DNA of 64,000 bases from contig NZ_CP141179.1 in NCBI RefSeq assembly GCF_035599575.1, forward strand, positions 2,294,001-2,358,000, given 5' to 3'. The translations under genes and the position numbers were made by a program. Within the stretch, counting starts at the first letter, position 1, and each line of letters starts with the position of its first letter. The notes below the pieces were generated by a model, which did not search any database, was not told the origin of the DNA, and worked only from the letters and a program-made list of their open reading frames with translations. This DNA comes from Roseovarius sp. Pro17 (GTDB lineage: Bacteria; Pseudomonadota; Alphaproteobacteria; Rhodobacterales; Rhodobacteraceae). Positions 43,403 to 52,681 of the stretch are shown piece after piece.

Positions 43403-45307
43403 ATGGAAGGCTTCCTCTACCAGGCCTCGATCTATCTGGCCGCCGCAGTGATCGCAGTTCCCATCGCGGCGCGCCTCGGACTCGGCTCGGTGCTGGGCTA
43501 TCTGGCGGCTGGCATCCTGATCGGGCCGCTTCTGGGCCTTGTGGGCAATGAAACCGCCGAGCTTCAGCATTTCGCCGAATTCGGTGTCGTCATGATGCTG
43601 TTCCTCATCGGCCTTGAGCTGGAGCCGCGCGCGCTGTGGGACATGCGCCACCGGCTACTGGGCCTTGGTGGAATGCAGGTCCTGCTGACGACGCTGGTCA
43701 TCATGGGCGGCGTCATGATGCTGGGTCATACTTGGAGTGTCGGCTTGGCCGTCGGAATGATCTTTGCGCTGTCGTCGACCGCTATCGTGCTGCAAACCCT
43801 GTCGGAAAAGGGGCTGATGCAGACCAAGGGCGGGCGCTCGGCCTTTTCGGTGCTGCTGACGCAGGACATCTCGGTCATCCCGATGCTGGCGCTGCTACCA
43901 CTGCTGGCCATCGGCGGTGCAGGCCTCTCGCGGGTCCGCGAAGCGACGGATCATCTGGATTCCGGCATCATCGACACGTCCGCTGGCAGTCACGATACCG
44001 GCCTGTCGCTGGTTGCGGGCCTGCCGGGATGGGGGGTGACGCTGGTCACGCTGGGCATGGTCGGAGCGATCATCATTGCCGGTGTTTACCTAACGCGCCC
44101 CGTCTTTCGCTTCATCCACGCCGCCCGCCTGCCTGAGATGTACACCGCGCTGGCGCTACTTATCGTCTGCGGTATCAGTTTCCTGATGTACCTGGTGGGC
44201 CTCTCGCCCGCTCTGGGGGCGTTTCTGGCCGGTGTGGTTCTGGCCAGCAGCGAATTCCGGCACGAACTGGAGAGCGACATCCAGCCGTTCAAGGGCCTGT
44301 TGTTGGGCCTGTTTTTCATCACCGTCGGGGCGGGAATCAATTTTTCGCTGCTCTTTGACGCGCCATTTCTGGTGCTTGGCCTCGCGCTGATGGTGATCGT
44401 GCTAAAGGGCGCGGTCCTCTACATCCTCGGGCGGGTGTTTGATCTGCGCGGACGCGATCTGTGGCTTTTCACGCTGTCATTGGCGCAGGCGGGTGAATTC
44501 GGTTTTGTGCTGATCTCGTTCTCGGGGCAGCAGAACGTCGTGCCGTCAGATATGACCGAGATGCTGCTGCTGATTGTCGCCATGTCTATGCTGATCACGC
44601 CGCTTCTGTTCATACTCTACGACTGGTTGTCGAACCGCATGGAAGAGGCGAGTGAGGACTTTGAGGATGACAATGTGGACGAACAGGCCCGCATCATCAT
44701 CGTCGGCATTGGTCGATTTGGCCAGATCGTGAACCGGCTGGTGCGCTCATCAGGCTACGAGACGGTCGTGCTGGATCATAACCTCGCGACGATCCAACGG
44801 ATGCGCCGGTTCGGGGTCAAGGGGTTCTTTGGCGACCCCACCCGCCCCGAAATGCTGCACGCTGCGGGCCTCAAGGACGCGCGCGTGCTGGTCGCGGCGC
44901 TGGACGATCCTGACGCCGCCGTGCGACTCGTCGCGTTCGCGCGGCGCGAGCGGCCCGACCTGCACATTATCGCGCGCGCGCGCGATCGTACGCAGGTCTT
45001 TCGCCTGTTTCAGGCCGGGGCCGACGATATCGTGCGCGAGATGTTTGATTCCTCCTTGCGGGCAGGCCGCTATGTCCTTGAGAATATGGGTGTTCCCGAA
45101 TTTGAGGCCGCCGAATTGCAGCAGACCTTCTATCGGCACGACCGCCATTCCGTACGCGAATTGGCGACACTGTGGGATCCCGACGTGCCGACCGTCGAGA
45201 ATGAGAAATACCTCGCCCGCGCCCGCGAACTGGAGGAAGAACTGGAGACAATGCTGCTGTCGCAACTTGAGGAATCAGGTGAGGACGAGCCGAAAAAGCG
45301 AGCCTGA
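43403..45307 (+). CDS. CPA2-family cation:proton antiporter with RCK (TrkA-N) domain, KefB/KefC-like
   Basis: 634 residues. The N-terminal 390 residues form a Na+/H+-exchanger domain of about 12 helices, with GLGSVLGYLAAGILIGPLLG, MLFLIGLELEPRALW and FALSSTAIVLQTLSEKG. The C-terminal RCK domain begins IIIVGIGRFGQIVNRLV, an NAD(H)-binding Rossmann loop, with DHNLATIQRM after it. This is the layout of glutathione-gated K+ efflux systems. AAGGAG and start at MEGFLYQAS agree. An ancillary KefG/KefF gene is not present, so the gating ligand is uncertain. Confidence 0.9.
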   Translation: MEGFLYQASIYLAAAVIAVPIAARLGLGSVLGYLAAGILIGPLLGLVGNETAELQHFAEFGVVMMLFLIGLELEPRALWDMRHRLLGLGGMQVLLTTLVIMGGVMMLGHTWSVGLAVGMIFALSSTAIVLQTLSEKGLMQTKGGRSAFSVLLTQDISVIPMLALLPLLAIGGAGLSRVREATDHLDSGIIDTSAGSHDTGLSLVAGLPGWGVTLVTLGMVGAIIIAGVYLTRPVFRFIHAARLPEMYTALALLIVCGISFLMYLVGLSPALGAFLAGVVLASSEFRHELESDIQPFKGLLLGLFFITVGAGINFSLLFDAPFLVLGLALMVIVLKGAVLYILGRVFDLRGRDLWLFTLSLAQAGEFGFVLISFSGQQNVVPSDMTEMLLLIVAMSMLITPLLFILYDWLSNRMEEASEDFEDDNVDEQARIIIVGIGRFGQIVNRLVRSSGYETVVLDHNLATIQRMRRFGVKGFFGDPTRPEMLHAAGLKDARVLVAALDDPDAAVRLVAFARRERPDLHIIARARDRTQVFRLFQAGADDIVREMFDSSLRAGRYVLENMGVPEFEAAELQQTFYRHDRHSVRELATLWDPDVPTVENEKYLARARELEEELETMLLSQLEESGEDEPKKRA

Positions 45308-45328
45308 CAAACGCTCGGTAGGCCGCGC

Positions 45329-46345
45329 TCAGCCAGCAGCGATGCCCGCCTCGTCGAACGTCGCCATCCCCGAATGACAAGCCAGCGCGCCCTGCACGAT
45401 CGCAATCGCCAGCGCCGCGCCGGACCCCTCGCCAAGACGCATTCCCAGCGACAATAGCGGTTCCATGCCCAGCTGGTGCAGAAGGCGAGGATGCGCCACC
45501 TCGGCGCTGACATGGCCCGCGATGCAATGATCCAGCGCGCCGGGCGCTTCGGCAGCAAGGCACGCGGCAGCAGCGCAGCAAATAAAACCGTCGAGGATGA
45601 CGGGAATGCGCTGATGGCGCGCGCTCAGGATCGCGCCCGCCATGGCCGCCAGTTCGCGCCCGCCAAGACAGCGCAGCACCTCCAGCGGGTCGCGGCGGAT
45701 CGCAGCGTGACGGCGCACGCCGTTTGCGACGACACGCGTCTTGATCGCCAATGCCTCGGCGCCAATGCCGGTGCCCCTGCCGGTCCAGTCCACCGCCTGC
45801 GCGCCGAACAGCGCGTGCGCAATTGCAGAGGCCGACGTCGTGTTGCCGATACCCATTTCGCCGGCCACCAGCAGATCAGCCTTCGGATCGACCGCGTCCC
45901 AGCCGGTGCGCAGCGCGGCGAGGAAATCGACGTCGCCCATTGCGGGGCCTTGGGTGAAATCGGCGGTCGGGCGGTCCAGATCCAGCGCGTGCACGTCCAG
46001 CCGCGCGCCGAACTGGCGCGCCAGCTGGTTCACCGCCGCGCCGCCCGCCTGAAAATTGGCGACCATCTGCGCCGTCACCTCGGCCGGAAAGGCAGACACG
46101 CCTTGCGCTGTGATCCCGTGATTCCCGGCAAAAACAATAATTTGCGGCGCTAACACCTGCGCGCACGCATCGCCGCGCCAACTGCAATACCAGGCGGCGA
46201 CCTCTTCCAGGCGGCCCAGCGCGCCGGGCGGTTTGGTCAGAACGGCGTCACGGGCGCAGGCGGCATCACGCGCGAAGGTGTCGGGCAGCGGACCATTTTT
46301 TACCAATGCAGCCAGCTCGGACATGGTGCGGATTTTCGCGGTCAT
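45329..46345 (-). CDS. cobT: Nicotinate-nucleotide:dimethylbenzimidazole phosphoribosyltransferase
   Basis: 338 residues; makes alpha-ribazole phosphate for the lower ligand of cobalamin. Landmarks are the N-terminal [55 protein letters not shown] and the C-terminal [14 protein letters not shown] containing the catalytic Glu. The start at 46345 has a GGGGGCGGA site; an internal ATG at 46324 is an alternative. It is divergent from cobS, with an 82-bp shared upstream region too short for a cobalamin riboswitch. Confidence 0.95.
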   Translation of the reverse strand: MTAKIRTMSELAALVKNGPLPDTFARDAACARDAVLTKPPGALGRLEEVAAWYCSWRGDACAQVLAPQIIVFAGNHGITAQGVSAFPAEVTAQMVANFQAGGAAVNQLARQFGARLDVHALDLDRPTADFTQGPAMGDVDFLAALRTGWDAVDPKADLLVAGEMGIGNTTSASAIAHALFGAQAVDWTGRGTGIGAEALAIKTRVVANGVRRHAAIRRDPLEVLRCLGGRELAAMAGAILSARHQRIPVILDGFICCAAAACLAAEAPGALDHCIAGHVSAEVAHPRLLHQLGMEPLLSLGMRLGEGSGAALAIAIVQGALACHSGMATFDEAGIAAG

Positions 46346-46427
46346 TCCGCCCCCCGGTTGCAACTCTGTTTCGCCTCAGTGTATCGCAAGGAAGAGCCAC
46401 CTGCGCACCCTCAAAAGGTCCAATCCC

Positions 46428-47183
46428 ATGCAAAAAAATGACGCCCTCTCCGCCCATCTCGACGATCTGCGCGCCGCGCTGGCCCTGCTGACCCGCCTGC
46501 CCCTGCCCGACGCACCGCTGCGGGGCGCGCGGGCCGTATGGGCTTATCCGCTGGCAGGCGTAGTGGTCGGATTGATCGCAGGGCTGGTCGGGCTGATCGC
46601 GCACTGGGGCGGATTGCCCTCGGCGCTGGCGGCATTGGCGGCGCTGGCAGTGCAGGTAATCATCACTGGCGCGATGCATGAGGACGGGCTGGCCGATAGT
46701 GCCGACGGCCTATGGGGGGCCTGGACCCGCGCCAAGAGGCTGGAAATCATGAAAGACAGCCACATGGGCGCCTTTGGCGTGATCGCGTTGTTTCTGGCGC
46801 TGGCGGCGCGGTGGGCGGCGCTATGGGTGCTTTTTCAGATGGGTGGCGGCTGGGCATTGGCCGCGATTGTAACGGCTGCGGCGGTATCGCGCGCGGCGAT
46901 GCCGCTGGTGATGTGGGCCCTACCCCACGCGCGCGCCTCCGGGTTGTCACACGGCATTGGACGCCCCGATGCGCGGACCTGTGCAGTGGCGGCTGGCATT
47001 GCCGCGGTGATCGCGCTGGTCCTCGTCGGCTGGTCAGTATTTGGTGTGGTAATCTGGGCGGCGCTGACGACCGTTGCTGTCGGCTGGATCGCCAAGGACA
47101 AGATCGGTGGCCAGACCGGCGATATACTAGGCGCGACGCAGCAGCTGGTCGAAATTGCGGTGCTGCTGTCGATCATCGCCTGA
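46428..47183 (+). CDS. cobS: Adenosylcobinamide-GDP ribazoletransferase (cobalamin synthase)
   Basis: 251 residues, integral membrane enzyme joining adenosylcobinamide-GDP to alpha-ribazole from the CobT product. Conserved loops are ITGAMHEDGLADSADGLWGA, which holds the Asp-rich metal site, KDSHMGAFGVIAL and the C-terminal GGQTGDILGATQQLVEIAVL. About six or seven hydrophobic segments are visible. It pairs divergently with cobT; other cob genes are elsewhere. Confidence 0.95.
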   Translation: MQKNDALSAHLDDLRAALALLTRLPLPDAPLRGARAVWAYPLAGVVVGLIAGLVGLIAHWGGLPSALAALAALAVQVIITGAMHEDGLADSADGLWGAWTRAKRLEIMKDSHMGAFGVIALFLALAARWAALWVLFQMGGGWALAAIVTAAAVSRAAMPLVMWALPHARASGLSHGIGRPDARTCAVAAGIAAVIALVLVGWSVFGVVIWAALTTVAVGWIAKDKIGGQTGDILGATQQLVEIAVLLSIIA

Positions 47184-47195
47184 CATGCGGTCATG

Positions 47196-47231
47196 AAAAA
47201 GGCCGCGTCCCCTATGGAGCGCGGCCCTTTT
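47196..47231. terminator. Bidirectional terminator between cobS and carD
   Basis: Stem GGCCGCG/CGCGGCC (47201-47207 with 47220-47226) is flanked by A5 on the left and CTTTT on the right, so it can end transcription of both convergent genes. Confidence 0.8.
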
Positions 47232-47248
47232 CGTAACTTTGCAGTTCC

Positions 47249-47761
47249 TTACGCAGCAACGCGCGAGATCAGAACGTCGCCGACCTGCTTGGCTGCCTCG
47301 ACCTCGTCATCGCCGCTCACGGCAGCAATTTCGCGGGTCAGTCGCTCCAGCGCCGCTTCGTAAAGCTGACGCTCGGAATAGCTCTGTTCGCGCTGATCGT
47401 CGGTACGGTGCAGATCGCGCACGACCTCTGCGATGGCAATCAGATCGCCCGAGTTGATCTTTTGCTCGTATTCCTGCGCGCGGCGCGACCACATGGCCTT
47501 TTTCGCCTTGGCCTTGCCCTTGAGCGTGGTCATCGCCTTTGATACGATGTCGGGGCTACTCAGCGAGCGCATTCCGATCTCGGTCGCCTTGTGGGTCGGC
47601 ACGCGAAGCGTCATCTTGTCTTTTTCGAAGTTGATGACAAACAACTCCAGTTCGATGCCGGCGATCTCTTGGCTTTCGATCGAAACAACCTTGCCCACAC
47701 CATGGGCGGGGTAGACGACGAAGTCATTAGGACTGAAATCGGGTTTTCTGGCTTTGCTCAT
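47249..47761 (-). CDS. carD: CarD family transcription regulator
   Basis: 170 residues. The N-terminal RNA-polymerase-interacting Tudor-like domain (FSPNDFVVYPAHGVGKVVSI, LELFVINFEKDKMTLRVP) contacts the beta subunit. The C-terminal helical DNA-binding domain begins about residue 75, and ends with RQLYEAALERLTREIAAVSG. CarD stabilises open promoter complexes, and in Rhodobacter is needed at sigma-70 promoters lacking T at -7. A possible extended -10, TGATATAGT, lies at 47932-47924 on the minus strand. Confidence 0.95.
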   Translation of the reverse strand: MSKARKPDFSPNDFVVYPAHGVGKVVSIESQEIAGIELELFVINFEKDKMTLRVPTHKATEIGMRSLSSPDIVSKAMTTLKGKAKAKKAMWSRRAQEYEQKINSGDLIAIAEVVRDLHRTDDQREQSYSERQLYEAALERLTREIAAVSGDDEVEAAKQVGDVLISRVAA

Positions 47762-48075
47762 CTCGGTATTCCTTTCCCAGCCAACCCGAGTGTCATGAGC
47801 ACCGCCGCCTTGCCTTGGCGCGAGGCCGCAGGCAGGATGGCGCTATATCGTGACACAAGCAAATCCACGCCCGAGCAGCAGCACGGGAACGCGGATATCG
47901 GGACGGACGTTACATTTGAAGTGACTATATCACAAATCGGCACTGTAAGGAAGGCTGCCTGTGCGTAGCACCTTGAGCAGACTTCAAACCCAATGGCTTA
48001 TGCGGCGACCCTCATGCGATAGACAAGCGTTACGCGGCAATGCAGCGCGAATCAGTACAAATTGCGCTGTCCTGC
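47762..48075 (-). promoter_or_regulatory. carD upstream region with possible extended -10 element
   Basis: The 314-bp gap between the fdxA stop and the carD start contains TGATATAGT (47932-47924, minus strand), an extended -10-like box about 165 bp before the carD ATG. It has no convincing -35. No small gene or terminator with a U-tract is visible in the remainder. Confidence 0.35.
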
Positions 48076-48414
48076 TTAACCGCCCTCGCCCGGCTTTTCA
48101 GAGAAGTACTTCTCCAGTTTTCCGGTCTCGCCATCCCGCTCCTGCGCCTCGGGCAACTCGTCTTTCTTGGTGATGATGACGGGCCATAGCTCGGCGTATT
48201 TGCGGTTGAACTCGACCCACTTTTCCATGTCCGGTTCGGTATCGGGGCGGATCGCGTCGGCGGGACATTCCGGCTCGCAGACGCCACAATCAATACACTC
48301 ATCCGGATGGATGACCAGCATGTTCTCGCCCTCGTAAAAGCAATCGACCGGGCAAACCTCGACGCAGTCGGTATATTTGCAGGCAATGCAGGCATCGTTG
48401 ACGATGTAGGTCAT
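48076..48414 (-). CDS. fdxA: Seven-iron ferredoxin FdxA
   Basis: 112 residues. [20 protein letters not shown] then [20 protein letters not shown] and [15 protein letters not shown] supply the Cys pattern for one [3Fe-4S] and one [4Fe-4S] cluster of the Azotobacter ferredoxin I type; a C-terminal extension with [13 protein letters not shown] is also typical. I took this start because it is the universal MTYVV/IV.D N-terminus and has a GAGAGG site. It lies 49 bp after the S4-protein gene on the same strand. Electron partner unknown. Confidence 0.95.
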   Translation of the reverse strand: MTYIVNDACIACKYTDCVEVCPVDCFYEGENMLVIHPDECIDCGVCEPECPADAIRPDTEPDMEKWVEFNRKYAELWPVIITKKDELPEAQERDGETGKLEKYFSEKPGEGG

Positions 48415-48463
48415 GTCGGCCTCTCGGGGGTCAGTCGCGAGACACTTAATCCAGCGGTTTGAA

Positions 48464-48871
48464 TCATTCAAGCGCTCCGGGGGTATTGAGGTCCAGTTTG
48501 CGCCGGTCGCGTTTGGTGGGCCGACCTTTTCCTTCATAGCGCGGATTTGGCGAAACGAATGTTTCGGTTTCCGGCTCGGGTGCAGGCGTCAAATCATCGT
48601 AGAGGGTCTGCGCCTCGGACGCCGGACCGCGCCGTGTACCGGGGGCGACGACGCGCACCACGCGAATGATGCGCCCTTGCGCAAAGGTCAGCACATCGCC
48701 CGCGCGCACCGTCTGAGAGGGCTTGCCCGCGCGGTTACCGTTGATACGCACATGGCCGCCCTTGACTGTGGCGGCGGCCAATGCGCGTGTCTTGAAAAAA
48801 CGCGCCTGCCAGAGCCACTTATCGAGGCGGATTTTTCCCGCCTCAACAATGCCTTCTGGCGCGTTCTTCAC
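48464..48871 (-). CDS. S4-domain RNA-binding protein (HslR/Hsp15-like)
   Basis: 135 residues, GTG start overlapping the helicase stop as GTGA. The S4 domain occupies about residues 13-80: [19 protein letters not shown] and [20 protein letters not shown] with DVLTF. A basic C-terminal tail ends [16 protein letters not shown]. Hsp15 rescues 50S subunits carrying nascent chains. Co-translation with an SUV3-like RNA helicase points to an RNA-related role. Confidence 0.88.
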   Translation of the reverse strand: MKNAPEGIVEAGKIRLDKWLWQARFFKTRALAAATVKGGHVRINGNRAGKPSQTVRAGDVLTFAQGRIIRVVRVVAPGTRRGPASEAQTLYDDLTPAPEPETETFVSPNPRYEGKGRPTKRDRRKLDLNTPGALE

Positions 48872-51717
48872 TTGTCTTTCTTGAGGCCCATCAGGGCTGC
48901 AGCAAAGGGATTATCGGGGTCGATCCTGTCCTTTTTCGGGGCAGGCTTGGCCGCATAACTTTTGGGCTCATTGCTTTTGGGACCGCGCTCACCGCCCTTT
49001 GGCTTACCCTTGCCGCGCGGTTTACCGCGCTCCTCCTGCGGTTTACCACGTCCGCCCTCTGGGCGCGCGCCTGCGGGCGGGGCGCTGCGTCTTGCACGTG
49101 CGGCCCAGGTAAACGTGTAAAAGATTTCAGGCTCGACAGACGGAGCGATTGGATCGGCGGGCGTGCCTGGAGCGACTTCGGTTTCGCTCATCTCAGGGAT
49201 CGCGGCCGGGATTTCGGCGTCCGGCTCCGGCATTTCGGCGATGGGCGCAATGCCCTCTGCCTCGATCTGTTCGACGACATCCTCGACGGTTTCGGGTGTC
49301 GGCTCGACGCCCGGTGCCTCTTGCATGATCTGATCGACGGGCTTCACCTTTTCCCGCTCGCCGCGCTCGGCCTTGTAACCAAGGCCCTCCATGAGGTCCG
49401 CAAACTGCTCCAGCGTCATACCGGTGATCGACAACATGTCTGCCTTGGCCTCAAAGCCGCCGCGGCTGTCCTCGGCCCGCAACATATCGGCGAGACGTTC
49501 GAGCATATCGATACGGATAGCGCGGCTTCCGGCAGCGCGGTAGCCGGCCATCGTGTAATACCCCTGCGGCATCGTGGTCGCGGGAACCGTCACCAGACCA
49601 GGTGGCGGCGCTTCGGGGAAATCGTCCATGTTACTGGCGAGACCCCACAAAACTAGGCGCAGGCGCGTCGGGGCAGGCTTCAGCAGCAGCGGCATAAAGA
49701 TGGTGAACTGACCGAACCGGACGCCATGTTTGCGCAATGCGCCACGCGCGTCCTGCTCAAGCGACTTGACCTCATCGGCCACGTCGCCGCGCGGAATGAT
49801 GCCCATGTTTTCAACCATGCGGAAGCCAAATCCGCGCGCAAGGCCGGTCAGGGTCTCGTCCCGGCTGACGTTCAACAATGGCTCGAACTGAGTCGCAATC
49901 TTGCGGTCGATGTAATGCTGTAGGCGGCGTTCGACCTTTTGCATGACGTCCGCGCCCGCTTCGTCGTCAACAAAGACCTTAACGCCGGGCTTCATAGGGT
50001 CGGCGCCGGGGATCAGCTTGCCCACCGCGTCCTTGCCCCACATGAGGCCACCCTGCTCGGTAAAGTCGATCTCGGTGTCGGGCGCATTGTAAAAGCGGTC
50101 CGCGCGCAGATTGAAATGAGGGGCGAGCGCCTGAAGGCTGGCTTGGCTCAGCGTCTTGGCCTCCTGCCCGCTTGCCGATTTGTCCTGAACAAATCGAAAT
50201 CCGTCCAAACGCCCGACGAACTCGCCTTCGACTGTTACGTCACCAGTATCGTTAACCTCTGCCACGATGGCTTCCTTCTGCTTGAGCCGGCGCAAAAGCA
50301 CGGATGTGCGCCGATCCACAAATCTCTGTGTCAGCGCCCCATGCAGCGCGTCCGACAAACGGTCTTCTACAGCGCGAGTCGCCCCGCGCCAATGCGTTTC
50401 GTCATCGACCCACCCTTTTCGCTGGGCAACGTAGGTCCAGGTGCGAATATAGGCGAGGCGTTTGGACAACGTATCAATGTCGCCATCGGTTCGATCAATG
50501 CGTTCGATTTGTCGCGCAAGCCAATCATCAGGGATGCGGCCCAGTTCGTGCATGTCGCAGAAAATCGTCTCTAGCAGGCTGGCATGTTCGGCCTGGCTGA
50601 TTCCGCGAAAATCAGGGATTCGGCATACATCCCACAGCAGTTTGACCGCATTGCCATTCGTCGTGCGGGCGCGAATATCAGGCGCGTCCGACAATGTGCG
50701 CAGCGCCGTGAGGTCATCCGAGTCGCGCGCGCGCGCCAACAATTCATCTGCGGGCTTTTGTTCGAGGGACGCGATCAGAGCGCCAGTCGATCCCATCTGA
50801 AGCGCGGCATTTCGCCACTCCAACTTGCGGATGGGGGCAAAGCGATGCTCCATGATCGCCTCGGCAATTTCGGGTGTCAGTTCCGGCGCCTCGCCGGTCA
50901 CGCCGAAAGTGCCATGGCTCATGCCCCTGCCCGCGCGGCCCGCGATCTGCGCCAACTCGTTCGGCATCAATTGGCGCATGCGACGCCCGTCGAACTTGGT
51001 CAGGGATGAAAAAGCGACATGATCAATGTCGAGGTTGAGACCCATTCCGATGGCATCCGTGGCCACCAGATAGTCGACATCGCCGTTCTGATATAGATCC
51101 ACCTGCGCATTGCGCGTGCGCGGGCTGAGCGCGCCCATGACAACCGCTGCGCCGCCCTTTTGCCGCCTCAGCACCTCGGCGATGGCGTATACATTATCCA
51201 CCGAAAATCCGACAATCGCGCTACGCTCAGGCATTCGAATTATCTTTTTCGAACCTGAATAGACCAAATCAGACATTCTCTGCCGTGGCACGAATTCCAC
51301 CTCGGGGACCAGCGACGCGATGACGCTGCGCATGGTCGACGCCCCCAGAAACTGCGTTTCGCGCAGGCCGCGCATCCGCAACAGGCGGTCGGTGAACACG
51401 TGACCACGCTCAGGGTCGGCGCATAGCTGGATTTCGTCTATTGCGACGAAATCGGCGCCGATACCCTCGGGCATCGCCTCGACCGTGCAGACCCAATATT
51501 TCACCCGGGGCGGCACAATCCGCTCTTCTCCAGTGACCAGCGCCACAACAGAGGGGCCGCGCGCGGCTACGATCTTGTCATAGACCTCGCGCGCCAGCAG
51601 GCGCAGCGGCAGGCCGATGACACCGGTGCGGTAACCCAGCATCCGTTCGATCGCATAATGCGTCTTGCCGGTATTTGTGGGGCCCAGAACCGCGAGGATT
51701 CGGGATTGATCGGCCAT
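48868..51717 (-). CDS. SUV3/MgpS-like DExH-box RNA helicase
   Basis: 949 residues. Walker A is GPTNTGKTH (residues 9-17 region), motif II is DEIQ in VAIDEIQLC, motif VI is QIAGRAGRG, and GVIGLPLRLLAREVYDK is the characteristic motif Ia of the Suv3 group. The alphaproteobacterial proteins are close relatives of mitochondrial SUV3 of the RNA degradosome. The last 200 residues are an acidic then Gly/Lys/Arg-rich tail (GKPRGKGKPKGG) likely to bind RNA. I start at MADQSRIL because GGAGATGAGG is well spaced before it. It precedes the S4 gene with a 4-bp overlap. Confidence 0.9.
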   Translation of the reverse strand: MADQSRILAVLGPTNTGKTHYAIERMLGYRTGVIGLPLRLLAREVYDKIVAARGPSVVALVTGEERIVPPRVKYWVCTVEAMPEGIGADFVAIDEIQLCADPERGHVFTDRLLRMRGLRETQFLGASTMRSVIASLVPEVEFVPRQRMSDLVYSGSKKIIRMPERSAIVGFSVDNVYAIAEVLRRQKGGAAVVMGALSPRTRNAQVDLYQNGDVDYLVATDAIGMGLNLDIDHVAFSSLTKFDGRRMRQLMPNELAQIAGRAGRGMSHGTFGVTGEAPELTPEIAEAIMEHRFAPIRKLEWRNAALQMGSTGALIASLEQKPADELLARARDSDDLTALRTLSDAPDIRARTTNGNAVKLLWDVCRIPDFRGISQAEHASLLETIFCDMHELGRIPDDWLARQIERIDRTDGDIDTLSKRLAYIRTWTYVAQRKGWVDDETHWRGATRAVEDRLSDALHGALTQRFVDRRTSVLLRRLKQKEAIVAEVNDTGDVTVEGEFVGRLDGFRFVQDKSASGQEAKTLSQASLQALAPHFNLRADRFYNAPDTEIDFTEQGGLMWGKDAVGKLIPGADPMKPGVKVFVDDEAGADVMQKVERRLQHYIDRKIATQFEPLLNVSRDETLTGLARGFGFRMVENMGIIPRGDVADEVKSLEQDARGALRKHGVRFGQFTIFMPLLLKPAPTRLRLVLWGLASNMDDFPEAPPPGLVTVPATTMPQGYYTMAGYRAAGSRAIRIDMLERLADMLRAEDSRGGFEAKADMLSITGMTLEQFADLMEGLGYKAERGEREKVKPVDQIMQEAPGVEPTPETVEDVVEQIEAEGIAPIAEMPEPDAEIPAAIPEMSETEVAPGTPADPIAPSVEPEIFYTFTWAARARRSAPPAGARPEGGRGKPQEERGKPRGKGKPKGGERGPKSNEPKSYAAKPAPKKDRIDPDNPFAAALMGLKKDK

Positions 51718-51747
51718 GGGCCTCATCTCCGGTGGTTCAGGATTGCG

Positions 51748-52308
51748 TCAGAGGTCGCTGCCTCGGGTTTCGCCCTCGAGCCGGGCCAGCGCTTCGGCGA
51801 CATCGTCAAAATGCGGGTGGATTTTGGTCACGCGGGTATAGGCCTCATAGGCGAGGGCCGGTTGACCGATTTCCTCCAACAGCGCGCCAAGACTGTAGAT
51901 CGCGGCGAAATTGCGCGGATCAAGTGCCAGCGCGCGCTCAAGATCGGTCATAGCGGGGCCCATCAGCCCGGCGCGCGCGAACGCGACGGACCGGGCGTGC
52001 CATCCTTCGGCAAAGCCGGGCGCATGATCGGTGAGCGCGCTCAGCAGCTCGATCGCGAGCCCGGTATTGCCCGTGGCCATCGCATCGCGACCCCGCTTCA
52101 GCAGAAGGTTCATCGCGGGCGAGCCAGATTTTGACGTCTCCAGCCGAATCTCGCTACCCAGCCTCTCAGCCTCTGGCGCGGGGGCGGTTTTCAGCGCCTC
52201 ATACATTTCGTCCAGCCGCGCGGTATTCTGCGGGTCCGCCATGGCAGGACCGCTCAGCGCAAGACATAGCGCGACGACAGGATTGAGATTGAACCGAAGA
52301 GCGCCCAT
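51748..52308 (-). CDS. Secreted tetratricopeptide-repeat protein
   Basis: 186 residues. A signal peptide with LNPVVALCLALSGPAMA is followed by about three TPR units: RGRDAMATGNTGLAIELLSA, WHARSVAFARAGLMGPAMTD and AAIYSLGALLEEIGQPALAY. This is a common periplasmic TPR layout that scaffolds protein complexes. I reject the longer frame, which crosses SCP2. It ends 30 bp before the helicase start on the same strand and is divergent from SCP2. Partner unknown. Confidence 0.8.
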   Translation of the reverse strand: MGALRFNLNPVVALCLALSGPAMADPQNTARLDEMYEALKTAPAPEAERLGSEIRLETSKSGSPAMNLLLKRGRDAMATGNTGLAIELLSALTDHAPGFAEGWHARSVAFARAGLMGPAMTDLERALALDPRNFAAIYSLGALLEEIGQPALAYEAYTRVTKIHPHFDDVAEALARLEGETRGSDL

Positions 52309-52378
52309 AACAACGTCAAGTCTAGCGCCACACGCGGGAAAGCAAACCCCCAGGCGATCAAATTGACAGGAGCGGCGG

Positions 52379-52681
52379 ATGAGCGACACGGCTAGCGACG
52401 TGGTGAATGAGGCGGTCGAGGCGCTGAACGCACGCATGAATGGCGACGCGATGGAGGGCTCGGCCAAGTTCGTGATTGCGAATGAAGGCGCAGTATTCAT
52501 CGACGCGAAAGGTGCACGCGCCTGCGACGACCCGGCGGACGTCACGCTTAGCGCGGATGCAGATACCTTTCGCGCCATCGTCGAGGGCGATCTGGACCCG
52601 GCCGCAGCCTTTATGACTGGCAAGCTGGACGTCGAGGGCGACATGGGCGTCGCTATGCAGCTAGGCCGGGTGCTAAGTTGA
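52379..52681 (+). CDS. SCP2 sterol-binding domain protein
   Basis: 100 residues forming a single SCP2 domain: KFVIANEGAVFIDAKGAR, ADVTLSADADTFRAIVEGDL and PAAAFMTGKLDVEGDMGVAM, the last being the conserved C-terminal strand-helix. SCP2 domains bind fatty acyl or other lipids. Its TGA overlaps the TTG start of the hydrolase gene, so the pair is co-translated and may act on the same lipid. Confidence 0.92.
   Translation: MSDTASDVVNEAVEALNARMNGDAMEGSAKFVIANEGAVFIDAKGARACDDPADVTLSADADTFRAIVEGDLDPAAAFMTGKLDVEGDMGVAMQLGRVLS

Noticed and set aside
46346..46427. Cobalamin riboswitch between cobT and cobS
   Set aside because: The shared upstream region is only 82 bp, too short, and lacks the B12-box pattern AGYCMGGARACC.
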